From positions 620,001 through 684,000 of the forward strand of contig JAFFJZ010000046.1 in assembly GCA_018340375.1 (NCBI GenBank): a DNA stretch of 64,000 nucleotides, written 5' to 3'. The stretch is from Gonatopus flavifemur. Taxonomy: Eukaryota; Arthropoda; Insecta; Hymenoptera; Dryinidae. Shown in pieces: positions 36,309-47,668 of this stretch. A program made the position numbers and the translations under genes. Within the stretch, counting starts at the first letter, position 1. Each line of letters begins with the position of its first letter. A model generated the notes under the pieces. The model did no database searches. It was not told where the DNA came from and worked only from the letters and a program-made list of their open reading frames with translations.

Positions 36309-37355
36309 CCCGTTTATTAGTTCAATCAGGGTGTTTGAATCTGGAATTTTGTCGTTTGTCTTATTGGTTCTTCTTTTCAAACAAACCACGTAATTGACCC
36401 ATTCCGTTAAAATTCCATGAACGCTGGACACCCTGGCTCAATAAAACGTGATTTGGAATAAAATGAGAGAAAATATTTTTCTATTCAAGATTCTTTCCAT
36501 AATACAAATTACAAGGGGGCATTTGCATGATTATTTTCGCTTGGATCTTCATTGTAGGCAATTCTCATCAACGTGTATGTTATATCATGGTTCAGTTCAA
36601 GTTAGGCCTGTAGTTGGGATTTCAGTAGAAAAATTTCAAAATTCCATCAATGTTTTTTCAACTTATTCCAGTTTGGGCTTCAAGGCAGAAAACATTTTAT
36701 TACTTAGTTTGCGAGATATTTGAAGTTGCATTCAACATGATATCCCACACAACACTTCAGTTGAGAAGAGTTCATAATGAATGGATTTGGAACTATGAGA
36801 ATTGAAAATAAATGCATCGAAAACTCTTTCTGAATTGTGGTATTGTGTGGTTTATGTTTTTCTATGATATATTCCAAATATAACTATAAATATGTCAGTA
36901 ACTAGACAGTGAAATGGTCTCTGCTTTGAGCCTCAGAATAGAAATATTCAGTAGAGCAATTTACGAACTTCTAACCTTCAAACAGTAATATCGGTCTCAC
37001 ATACTGTTAGACCGGGGTTCACGGTTGACGTGATTTTGAGAGGTGTTACCGTTCAAGGGTCAAAACAGAACGTTCTTAGAACTCCTTATGAATTGATCAG
37101 TTCAAAGAAATGTTGAGACAATTCCATTCGAGTTCTCAAAAAAAAATGCTTTGGGCGACTGGGAAATTTATTGTCTTCATCCTTATTATTTCCAATGAGC
37201 ACCAACTATCCAAATTAAATTTCACAAGAATTATAATCAGTATTTCAAAGCGATCATCCGCCACATAAGGGGAAAGTTAACGAGTGAATTCCAAATTTTG
37301 ATATTCTCAAGAAAACTACGAGCATTTTTTTATATCACGACTACTTTGATGACTA
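36309..37355. other. hAT interior without supported coding sequence
   Basis: CAGGGTGTTTGAAT (36328) and ACACCCTG (ending 36434) may bound another tiny MITE. The rest may be eroded hAT coding sequence upstream of the C-terminal fragment, but I cannot trace it. Confidence 0.4.
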
Positions 37356-37829
37356 TTGAATCATAGTAATTGTTTTGATTTCCTGTATGATGTGAGCACT
37401 ATCAAAGAAATGTCAACTGAGGCATTAACAGCAAAATGCGAAGAATTTTCCCACATCTTGACGAAGGACTCGGTGAGTGATATCAGTGCAGCAGAACTTC
37501 GAGATGTATTGAAAGTAGTTTCTACGCTCATGCAGCCTAGAAGTAGTTCCATCGATACTCTTCAATTCATTACGCGGCACAATTTCGCTCCAAATGCAGC
37601 CATAGCTTTGAGAATTTTGCTGACTCTTCCTATGACGGTAGCGAGTGCAGAAAGAAGTTTCTCAAAATTGAAATTGGTGAAAACGTACTTGCGCTCCACG
37701 ATATCTCAAAGCCGTTTGAATGGACTAGCGATCATTTCAAAAGAGCACAAACTGGCAGAAGACTTGGACTTGAATGAAGTTTTGAAAGACTTCGCCAGTG
37801 CGAAAGCAAGAAGAATTTCTTTTGTATAA
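37356..37829 (+). pseudogene. hAT transposase C-terminal fragment
   Basis: About 157 codons with the hAT dimerisation domain: ALRILLTLPMTVASAERSFS, then KLKLVKTYLRSTISQSRLNG and LAIISKEHKLAEDLDL. In complete proteins this region dimerises the transposase and completes the catalytic fold with the third acidic residue. This variant (ASAERSFSKLKLVKTYLRST) resembles the ZMYM1-like hAT group. The N-terminal DNA-binding and catalytic parts are missing upstream. The stop at 37829 is followed by the hAT right end at 38012. Confidence 0.85.
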
Positions 37830-38218
37830 AAATGTTGTTAATAAACCAACTAATCACAACCGATATTCATAACATCTTCAGAATTTCATTCCAACACGAC
37901 GGTGTGACGTACGTTAGGGATCTTTTTTTTTTGGTCGGTCAAGTACTCCACGATGCAGGTGCGGCGGGACTTGCTCTCGCCCGGAGTGGCGGATTCTCTG
38001 GCGCCGGCCCTGCTGTATGAAATGTAAGTTTATAAATTCACATATTTCGTGCATTATCTTACACAGTATGTTTGCTTCTATGCGTTCGTCTAAGAATACT
38101 AGTAATAATATATATATACTATATCATCATTTACACATCATTGGGTCTGTGAGTTTGAGGATGCAATGAATAATAAATTCATTACACAACAAAACTTTTG
38201 TTGAACTGTTTTTCCTTC

Positions 38219-38587
38219 CCTAGTAAAAATGAATCATATAAGAACATACACGAATCATATAGAACCCACACACGGTCATATATGACCCTATATCATCCAT
38301 ACGCAATCCATATTTAATCCGTACATGATCATATATGGCCCATACAAAATCCATATGTGACCCTTCGATGCAGGATTTTTTCATACATGTAAAAAAATTT
38401 TGTCACATACGAAATATTTTTCGTATATGGATTTTATATGGATTATATATGAGTCATATATGATGATATATGGATTATATATGGATTAAATATGGATTGT
38501 ATATGATTCCAGGCGTTTTCATATATGAATTTTATATGTATTATGTATGGTTTATGCATGAGTCATATATGTTCGTTTTTTACTAGG
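38219..38587. mobile_element. MITE with CATATATG-type repeats
   Basis: CCTAGTAAAAATGAATCATA and a partner ending TTTTTTACTAGG bound the element. The interior repeats ATCATATA/ATATATGA/ATATGGATT many times in mirror fashion. It lies at the centre of the 25987-39253 long-inverted-repeat element. Non-coding. Confidence 0.75.
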
Positions 38588-39529
38588 ATTACCGAGGTGT
38601 ATGAATATTTTATGGTTCGAATTGTTATACCATACCCGTACTTATGCCTATACTTGGAATGAATGCAGTTATCCTTACACAAACGCATATAAGCAAACAT
38701 ACTGTGTAAGAGAATGCACGAAATATGTAAATTTATACACTCACATTCCATACAGCACACCAAATCAGGTAGAGATCCTAAAAAATTCAACTGGGACTTG
38801 GAAAATTCAATATGAATCTATCCACGGTAAGAATTACAGATCTGAGTCTTATTCCGTTCTACTGAAATTTTGAAGTCAAAAATGGAAATTTCCGTCAGAT
38901 GGAGTGTAGTTTTTGAAGTTAATTTCGAACAATTTTTTACTGATTAGGAGAAAATTATTCTTACCAGGATTTCACTCCGTTTTTTTCCGAATGAAATGGA
39001 TCTTGAATCATTTTGATATCTTCAAAACTTAAAAAGTTATGAGGTTTTTCGTGAAGGACCATTTTGATCAGAACATGCTCGCAAGGGCTTTAAAAAATGC
39101 GCGTAGACAAAAATACCAGAAGTTTAAAAATTTTCTAACCATCCATTTTGACTCTCAATACACTGGCAAATCAACTGACAATTTCTGAAAAATTTTAAAA
39201 ATATCGACCAACTTTTTTTTTATTTTCTGGACGATTCCACGTGGATTGACCCAGGCAATCAGTTTCAGACTTTCTGCATATGATATTTCAAATTTTTTCA
39301 GTCGAATGAGAAAGCCATTAGTGCTTCATATATCCCAGGATATCTGAAGTGTTCAAGATAACAGCGGAATGAGCATATGTGCATACTGATTCAAGATGAG
39401 CGAAGGGAAATTGGAAAGGGGCTGGACTGCTGAGCGGAGTGCAGCAGTCAGGTGGCGGAGCCCTCTCTTCTTATTTTTTCTAAGAATAGGTGATTTTGAA
39501 GGAAATTTCCTCTGCTGTATGCATATATA

Positions 39530-40060
39530 CAGGGTGAGGCATTTATCTTGAGACAACTGAATATCTTGGTGGGATCACTTGTTTTGGGGAAATGTTTCAT
39601 ACAAGAGTTGTAGGTTGTCGAAGGGACTATGTAACAGTGACCTTGGATATGTCCTTGACCTCGATCTCCAATGTCATTTGAAGGTCGAGTACAAAATTTC
39701 AACTCGGACACCCCCTATTCGACCCCGGGAATGGGAAGAGCTGCAAAATTTCACATCGAGATATGACCTTGACCTCAAGTCGGGGCAATACCAAGGTGAT
39801 TCCGAAGTCAAAAGAAAAGAAATTTTGTCATACAAGAGTTGTTGTGCAACACGGAGGCTGAAACATGTAGGACCTTGGAATGACCTTGACCTTCAAGGTC
39901 GTTTGAAGGTCACCTTAGAAATTGAACGAGTTCGTTACCAAACGAGCCCGTCTTTGTCTTCTCACCGTGCGTTGCTGTGCTTGTTCCCGGTGATTCCCCG
40001 CGCCTCACAGTGGGGCCTAATGCCAAAAAGCTGGACAAAATTATAAGGGGCTCTCAAATT
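39530..40060 (+). mobile_element. Left arm of a DUF4817-type transposon
   Basis: After TA at 39528 the end reads CAGGGTGAGGCATTTATC. The next ~500 bp match the complement of 57012-57586, including GACAGTGACCTT-like, TTCGACCCCGGGAATGGG and CCTTGACCTTCAAGGTCGTT blocks. No transposase follows directly; the arm breaks off into a tandem array near 40060. It could be a solo arm, or the partner of 57012-57586 in an 18-kb stack. Short open frames over it are repeat translations. Confidence 0.7.
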
Positions 40061-40510
40061 CGCTTGCGACTTCGTACTCGGGAAGTTTATGGGGTCACTG
40101 ATTACGAATCCGTTGTCAGAATTTCAAAATTCAAAATGGCGGATCCAATATGGTGGAATAAAATCGAGAAGATCATCGGATTCCCTCCAAACTCGGCATC
40201 CAGGAGTTTTTGGGGTCACCAATTACGAATCCGTTGTCAAAATTTTGAAATTCAGAATGGCGGATCCAATATGGTGGACAAAAATTAAGAAAATCATCGC
40301 ATTTTCTTCAAACTCGGTACTCAGGGGTTTCTGTGGTCGCTGATTACGAATCCACGGTCTGAAATTCAAAATTAAAAATAACGGACCCAATATAGCGGAC
40401 GAAAATTGTAAAAATCATCGGATTCCCTTCGAACTCGGTACCCAGGGGTTTTCGGGATCGCTGATCACGAATCCGTTGTCAGAATTCCGAAATTCAGGAT
40501 GGCGGATGCC
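40061..40510 (+). repeat. ~120-bp tandem array, plus orientation
   Basis: About four units containing GATTACGAATCCGTTGTC, AATGGCGGATCCAATATGG, and ATCATCG followed by CTCGGTAC. The same unit is arrayed inverted at 44165-44590. Confidence 0.8.
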
Positions 40511-40753
40511 AAAAATCAAAACTTCATTCATAACTTAATATTAAACAAGAACTAAACGGCCCATTTTGTTGTTCCTATTATGATTATTATTATTATTATT
40601 TCCAACATTGAATCATTATTAATATAATTATCGAATGATATTAACACATCAAATGTGTTGAATCGAAAGATATATACATTCACAATATATACAATAATAT
40701 AAAAAACTGAAATCGTAATGGTTTTTACTTTTGCCACACTTTTTTTACTCAGA

Positions 40754-43462
40754 TCAGTCTTCTTCTTCACTCTCAGAGGAAGATAATGGGAAAGTTACGT
40801 TGTCTTTATCAAGTATATCCGGAGTTTTGATCAGGCTCAACACGTCTCTAGGGAGAAACTTTAGTTTTTTCTTGGGCAACTGTCTTTTACTCGATAACAT
40901 TGGATCAGAACTCAAAAGGAACCATTTAAAAATGTCTTCATTCGTTTTTTCTCTACTGCATTTCCTGGAGTGATGCTCTCGGTACCTTTGGAAATGAATG
41001 TTGTTAAGATATTTGAATATAATTATGTATTCATCGACACCGTTAAAGCTTTTGATCTCAACATGACAAGCAAAATCAAGGAAAAACAAAAAGCAGCTGC
41101 ACTTTGGGGTCATCAGTATAAAGTTTTGAATAAATCCTCTGATTCATAAGTTTACTTGATTCTCAAAATTGTTTTCTAGTCTATGAATTTATGTTTCCAG
41201 AGGATGAACAATGTGGCTTATTAATAAAAAAAAGTATATGAATATTCATAATTCCCCGAATTCCTTACCAGAACAAAACAATCTTCGCGAACATATATTC
41301 TCGTGGTTACCATAAATATATAGTTTGCCTAGTAGTCAAAAACGTATTGTGCAATGTATCAAACTGATTGCAGTACTTGAGAAGTCAAATTTTTCCCTTC
41401 AAAGTGTCGAGTCCACTGTGACAAATATAGACTATTATTAAGTGATATACATCATTTTCACCTTTTAAAATCTTTGTTACGAGCCTCTTGTGCTTCCTCA
41501 GTCAATTGGCCTATAGGTAGGAGAGCAGATGCAATGATTTCAGGTCCGTGGATCAAAAACTTGTGCATCGTAGGTGACATTGGGTACCACGGATATTTTG
41601 TCGCGTAGTAGCGTGCCCTGTCTAAAGCGTAACTCCGAAACTTTTCAACGTCTATTTCATGGCCACTTGAAACGGTAGCTAATACTACATGAAGTCGTTG
41701 TATTAGGTTGACATCCACCCCTGTGATTTCGGCAGAAACTTCGGGTTGTGCGAGAAATCGCCTAGCGGTATTCCCATCATTTGAGTTCCCAAACCCTGGC
41801 TTAGGAACATCGACAATGAGGCCACATTTTTCTTTAAAACTTTTCTGTACAACCTTTTTTCGTTCTTCCACCAAAGCTTTATCTTGTTTTCGTGCTTGCC
41901 ACCTCTGAATAGGTAGCTTATAAGAAAAATGCAGGAGGCCCTCAAAAAATCGTATCCAGCCGTGTAGACAAGACAAACCAAACTGGAGGTTTTCGGTTTT
42001 GACCGGCCTGGATACTATATCATCAATTTTGTTGGATTCCTTAGATGTGGCAGCACATATATAGCATTTCTGGGTATAGGTTGTCTCAGTTATGGCATTG
42101 TATACCTTCCCGTCCACCATAGAAAAAATCATCTCATGTTTCACTGAAACATGTTTTTCATCAGTTCTGAAAGAAGTAGCCCTCAGATTTTCTATTTCAT
42201 TATCAACCCCTAGCTTCTCTGCAACCGAAACTTCAGTTGATTCTTTCACAAACTCTGTTTTGATTGGCCTACAAAATCTGGTTGATGATGACCTTGGATT
42301 CTGCCAAATTATTTTTGAATTGCAGTGTAGGCGGAGAGGCACAAGTGAAGTAATGAACACAGCGGAATCACTAGCTTCCGAACTTTGATATGCTTGTTTG
42401 TATGAGGAGTGGCCGGAGCTCCCATCAAACCCCCATTTGGAAATAAGTACCAGGTTTTGTAACTCTTCATCAGATGAAGTTGAAAAAACCGAATTCTGTA
42501 GCTTTAAAATACGTGTAGCTGTGTGATCAAGAAGTGCTTGTAGTTGCACAACAGCGCAGGTTTCTGTTATTTGAATAAATTCCTTGTCAGGGAAACACAT
42601 GCGTTTGGCCAGTTGAATTTTTTCATAAGGTGGGAATTTCTGCGGATCAGCTTCACGCAATAAGCAGTACTGATGTTTTGAGAGCTCGGCATCTACTAGG
42701 AGAGCTAGAGCATCTTCATCATTCAACATCTTTGGCTCATTTCGCTTGAAAGTTTGATAACCTTTCATGTACATTTTGGCAAGCTCAGGATCAGGAGATG
42801 TAACATCCTTTACAATTTTTGCGGCTTCGATCTGTCCAGACGCTCTCAAACACATTTGTGTGGCGTAAGACAGCTCTGAGATAGGAGTATTTACTCTGAT
42901 ATTCTCCGTTTTCCTACGTTTCGTTCTTTCTGAACATTCGTTGGATTCAACAAGAGGTCTTCCCACTTGCGTGTGAACAGTTACAGAATGGGGATTCCTG
43001 AAAGTACAAAACACTACCTCTTGTTTTAACCATTCTTCATTATTTTCAAGAAATCGTTCTTCGGTCCTTTGAGAATATTCCCATCTCTTTTTAAATACAC
43101 ATTCAAGAGTAGATAAAAGGTTAGAGATCTCTGTAGTTTTGTTATCCGGACAACACGTTATCTCGATGATTTTTCCTTGAAGGAAAGTGAACTTTTCATC
43201 CAACGTAGGTAGAGGACTGCTCCTTAAGATATCGCACATCTCTCTCCGAGTCATAGATATTGAATCATCTTTGAAATCTACAAACGTTGTAGAATTCGAT
43301 AAAATTCGCTACAGAAACCCCATGTGTTCCTAAAAATTTTCCTAATTTTCTTGGGTTGGATTCAACCCTCTTAAGCTAATTTTTTTTGCAGTGAACTGTT
43401 CAAATTGAACTACTAAGAAAATATAGGTTGTTGAAACACTCACCTATGGCAGCGGAATCCAT
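40754..43462 (-). CDS. Transib (RAG1-like) transposase, three exons, apparently intact
   Basis: A nuclear DDE recombinase related to the catalytic core of RAG1. Exons are 43462-43444, 43277-41462 and 40985-40754. Introns are GT-AG (donors TAG|GTGAGT and AAG|GTGAAA; acceptors TTTGTAG and TTCCAAAG). The sum is 2067 nt, 688 aa, with no stop or frameshift. The long middle exon alone is open for 598 codons. Key residues in the model: D291 (KWGFDGSSGHS), D395 (SMVDGKV), a zinc pair C411/C414 (KCYIC), H578/H583 (HKFLIH) and E604 (EEAQEARNKDF), corresponding to the D-D-E and Zn ligands of RAG1/Transib. GLSCLHGWIRFFE and SNDGNTARRF are family signatures. Exon 3 supplies RYREHHSRKCSREKTNEDIF, showing that the stop after exon 2 lies in an intron. 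The tail is acidic (SSSESEEED). Exon 1 (6 codons) is the least certain part. A domesticated gene and a TE gene are both possible. Confidence 0.9.
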
Positions 43463-44164
43463 CTCATTTGGAATTGTATGTTAACATTGAATGATTTCAA
43501 AAAACGAAAAATATTCACCAAGCTCCAAACTTGCACGCGGAAAAAAGTTTACGGTAACGATTACTAGCAAGAGTAAGAATTCGGTGACAGCTATTGCACA
43601 ATTGTGATAAGCACCATTTGAAATCAGACCGATTACAACCAACTATTTACGTTGCCATGGAAACGATAGGTTAACATAAGAACGATCACCAAATCGCGAG
43701 TCATGATTCAGTTCACGAAAAGAAAAGAGATATCAATACTTGAATAACATTCATAAACATTCAGGAAAATGACGGTTACTTTAGGGAAAAAGAGCATCGC
43801 TGAAGAATGTTAGCAGTGAAGTTACCAAAAATCCGTAGTAATAATACTAACTGTTGGTAGTTTTATTGTCATTTCCCATAGTGAATTCATCAACTCATAG
43901 TAAATTCACTACGAATATTCTCCAGCAATACTGTTTTTCTCTCAATGGTCCATCATCTTCCTAAATACCAATGATTTCTGGCTTTTGTGTACCCTAAGCT
44001 CGCGATGAGAAGAAAAACGAATGGTAATCAATCTCATACAGTTTTCCTCGTGCAGCAAATGTACACTGGAAATAAAACACATACTAACGTTGAGATAAAA
44101 TTCAAAGCGGATCTACTGAATTCTGAGTTTTGTGTCCACCATATTAGATACGCTATCTTTGATT
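43463..44164. other. 5' flank of the Transib gene
   Basis: No gene is seen. CATAGTG at 43877-43883 (CACTATG read inward on the minus strand) could be a Transib-type end, since Transib termini start CACWRTG-like, but I found no matching end on the other side of the gene. Promoter elements cannot be fixed by eye. Confidence 0.4.
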
Positions 44165-44590
44165 CTTGGAATTTGACAACTGATTCGTAATCAATGACCC
44201 CACAAAACCCTGTATACCGAGTTTAAAGGAAATCTGATGATTTTTTCAATTTTTTTCTGCCAAACTGGATCCGCCATTCTGAATTCCGGAATTCAGACAC
44301 TGGATTCGGAATCAGCGACCTTAAAAACCTCAGGGTACCGAGTTTGAAGGCAATCCGATGATTCTTTCAATTTCCATCCGCCATATTGGATCCGCCATTT
44401 TGAATTTTGAAATTCAAACAACGGATTCGTAATCAGCGACCTCAGAAACCCCTGGGTCACGAATTTGAAGAAAATCCGATGATTTCTTTCAATTTTCGTC
44501 CGCCATATTAAATCCGCCATTTTGAATTCCGAAATGAAGACAACGGATTCATAATCAGCGACCCCACAAACTTCTGCATATCAAGTTTCA
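44165..44590 (-). repeat. ~120-bp tandem array, minus orientation
   Basis: About four units complementary to those at 40061-40510: GATTCGTAATCA, then CCGAGTTT, CCGATGATT, and CCATATTGGATCCGCCATTT. The two arrays point towards each other with the Transib gene between. Confidence 0.8.
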
Positions 44591-44599
44591 GACGGATCT

Positions 44600-45019
44600 A
44601 AGGACTCCTCATCACTCCGTCTAATTTTTTGTGATTTCCTGCACAAAAACATGGCGGAATTGCTTAGGGGCAGACATGGGCAGCCGTTTTTTTTCTGATG
44701 TTTAGGTGAGAGTCCCATCTACCACCTCCAATAAGTTAAACGACGTAATTTTGCCTAATTCTCTACTATTCCTTCAAAAACCAAACACATTTTCTCATTT
44801 ATAGATATAGAAATTACATCCAATCATTGCTCTGTCAGTATTTTCCACTCATCAAATTGATATTCTCTCAATTTTGAGTGTATTCTACATAGTTTAAGTA
44901 ATAGACTCCAATTTGAAGGAGTTAAATCGGTTCATTTTTCGAGACACAGCGTCTTTTTGAACATGCTCGTTATTTTACTGTCTTTCAATCACGCGGATTA
45001 TACTTCAAGGAGGGTATTT
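44600..45019. other. No recognisable feature
   Basis: AT-rich sequence without a supported gene or repeat. The last part may already belong to the degraded outer arm of the DUF4817 relic that follows. Confidence 0.45.
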
Positions 45020-45330
45020 TGCAACTGGTACACAAGGGCAGGGGGAGGGGATCAGATCTTCTTATATCAGAATTCCAATACTTGGGACATCACCTTACTT
45101 ATCCCAAGGGTCAAATATCCCCAACTACAAACTTCATTTTTGGGGTTTTGGCCAGCTTTTTGGCATTTGGCCCCACTGTGCGCCTCTCACCGTTTCGAAT
45201 GGTTTTTTCGTTTGGAATCAACTTATTCCAGCAAATGCTCAAATTGGGGACCTTCAACTCCAATGCATTTATTGATCCGTACTTGAAAAGATCGTACACA
45301 ACTGCGGAGCATATCCACGTCAGAGTGAGG
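45020..45330 (-). pseudogene. C-terminal relic of a DUF4817-type transposase plus 3' arm
   Basis: Read on the minus strand, ~45330-45225 gives MLRSCVRSFQVRINKCIGVE and then QFEHLLE and a stop, matching the end of the copy at 56.9-57.0 kb. The remaining sequence to ~45020 is the 3' arm (GGGGCCAAATGCC, TGAAGTTTGTAGTTGGGGAT), as at 1797-1931. The rest of this copy is probably at 53361-53604, displaced by the foldback 45329-53360. Confidence 0.7.
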
Positions 45331-47668
45331 CTTATTCAGGCTTCCCTAGGATTCCAATGAGTATCCCTCCTGAATGAGTTTCAAAAAAATAAAAAAACCC
45401 TTGCAAAAGCACTTTACTGTCTCTTAGTAAGAACACGTGCCACAGGGCACCCACCTTCCTCCACTTGATCTCAACTCCATTATTATCTAGCATGGACAAC
45501 ATCCCTGACGGAAAAATTTCATTGAATTTTGTTGAATTCCCTTTTTCTTTTGGCACATTCGGTTTTCATTGGAAATTAGCGAAACTCAGCTGAATTCAAG
45601 AAAATTTCGGTGCATTCCAATAATTATCCACAAAATTCAAAAACCTTGAATCAAATTTTTGACTCCCGTTAAAGTTCGTTCAAGTTTACGGAAGTTTGTT
45701 GAATTTCATCTCAACCCTACTGTGCCAGAAGTGAACAGAATTGAACAAAAGTTTTCCGCCAGGGATCTATCAGAAAAATATCATTCTCGTACAGTTTCAT
45801 CCAGTTTTCCATGTACTTCTTGCGAGAAATCCTCAGTTTTGGGAATTCCAAGATAGAGGTTTTAGTATGGCACTTCAAAAAATCATAACTGATCGAATTA
45901 TCAACACCGCCATCTTGGAATTTCCATAATTGGGAAAGCTTCTTCAAAAAGTACATGGATAACTGATTACAACCGAGTGGAAATCATATTCTTCTGATAG
46001 TTGGTCTCCCCTCCCCGTGGGATGATTGCGGGTCTTCCAGGGGGATATTCTTGACACCTGTCCTTGATATCCTTTTTATCCATCCTTGGTAGTATCCTTG
46101 GTAGTATATTCCTTTACGTGGTGGGGAGGATGAGTATCTCAGATTTGGGTCTCTTTTTCGGGTGGAATAAACTACTCGAGAGGGAGAATACAAACTGAGA
46201 GAAATTAAATCATCCCAACGCCAGGAACATCGGCAGAAACGGAGGGAAAGCAAGGGGAAACTACCTCCCTTGATATCTTTTAATATTCCCGAGGGAATGA
46301 AATCTTTTCTCCAAACTTGGAATTTTGAATTTTGATTTATTGGAAAAAAAGCAACAACAACAACATGATGGCGTCCTCTCGGGTGAAATATTCCGGAGGT
46401 AAAATAGCCTCCCGTTCGGATCTCCGGGTGAAGGCTGGTCAAGAGAACCTCATCAAACAAGATAGAAAACCAGAGAAGATAGGGAATAAAGAGGAAATTC
46501 TTCGAGTCGGAGCGTGGGATGTTAGATCACTGAGACAAACAGGGAAATTAGAAAATTTGAAACTGGAAGTGAAGAGGTTGGGTATCGATGTAATGGGAAT
46601 TAGTGAAATGAGATGGCCGCAAGGAGGGGATTCCTGGAGTGGGGATTATAGAATCATCCACACAGGAACAAAGAATGGTCAAGCAGGTGTGGGAATTATG
46701 ATGCATAAGAGGGTACGGGATAGGATAGAAAATTATTTGCAACAAAGCGAACGCGTAATGATGGTCAGAGTTAGAACAAAACCGGTAGACACTGTTATAG
46801 CCCAAGTATACATGCACACATCTGCATACTCAGAGGAGGATATCGAAAAAACGTACGTTGAAATAGAAGAAGTGATAGAATATGTGGAGGAAAGAGAAAA
46901 TTTGATGATCATAGGCGACTGGAATGCGGTAGTAGGGCAAGGAGAAGAGGCCAACATAATAGGAGATTTTGCGTTAGGAAAAAGAAATGGAAGAGGACAA
47001 CGTTTAATCGAATTCTTTGAGAGTCATAAAATGGTTATTACCAACACATTATTCAAAAATCATCCAAGAAGAATCTATACTTGGGAACTGCCAGGAGATA
47101 CAGCAAGATATCAAATTGATTACATATTAGTAAAACAAAGATTTAGAAACCAAGTGAAAAGCTGTAAAACTTATCCAGGCACGGATATAGAAAGTGATCA
47201 CAATATGTTGCTGATGAAATGTTCTCTGAAATTCGAAGCTCTGAAGAAGGAAAGGAAAATGCAGAAAAGATGGAATTTGAAGAATCTCAAACAAGGAAAA
47301 ACACAGGAGGCATTCAAAGTGATGTTGGACGAAAAATTGGAGGATCGACAAGAGAGAGACTTGGAGATAGAGAGTAGATGGACGAATATGGAGGGGAACA
47401 TAGAGCAATGTGCAGATGAAATTTCGAAGAACGATGGGATAGAGCCTGAGAAACCATGGATAACAGAAGGAATTCTCGATTTAATTAATGAAAGGAGGAA
47501 ATACAAGAATAAGAATAGTGAACAAGATCAGCAGACATACAAGGCACTGAGGAATAAAATAATCAGAGAATCAAGGAAAGCGGAAGAACAATGGTTGGAG
47601 GGGAAATGTCAAGATATAGAAGTAAGATTACATTTAGGGAAAATTGATGAGGCATATAGGATTGTTAA

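Larger units (their letters stand above)
27630..38012 (+). mobile_element. hAT transposon remnant with nested insertions
   Basis: The left end is CAGGGCAGGGC and the right end GCCGGCCCTG. The flanks CTATATAG (27622-27629) and CTGTATGA (38013-38020) fit a diverged 8-bp duplication. The insertion is confirmed by the partner arm near 38740, which reads straight through the empty site (GGTGTGCTGTATGGAATG as its complement). Its own sequence is only ~145 bp at the left and 36.1-38.0 kb at the right. That right part contains the C-terminal hAT domain at 37356-37829. Confidence 0.75.
25987..39253. mobile_element. Long-inverted-repeat element split by nested insertions
   Basis: TGGGTCAATCCA at 25987 and its complement ending at 39253 begin inverted arms. 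The left arm runs 25987-27629 and resumes at 38013-38093 after the hAT. The right arm is about 38590-39253. Shared blocks include ACGCGCATTTTTTAAAGCCC, GTTTTGAAGATATCAAAATG and ATATTTCGTGCATT. The left arm has about 1.1 kb (26414-27566) that the right arm lacks. A MITE (38219-38587) occupies the centre. No own transposase is visible. Confidence 0.75.

Noticed and set aside
36328..36434. A 107-bp MITE with CAGGGTGT ends
   Set aside because: Only ~8 bp of terminal complementarity and no clear target duplication, so not listed as an element.
41458..43254. A 598-codon open frame as the complete Transib protein
   Set aside because: Its stop lies just past a good splice donor; the family C-terminus (RYREHHSRKCSREK) is found in frame after a 476-bp GT-AG intron, and a short 5' exon fits upstream.
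44957..45360. Plus-strand open frames of 109 and 113 codons
   Set aside because: Antisense to a DUF4817 transposase C-terminus and its 3' arm; the same text appears at 1715-1945 as repeat.
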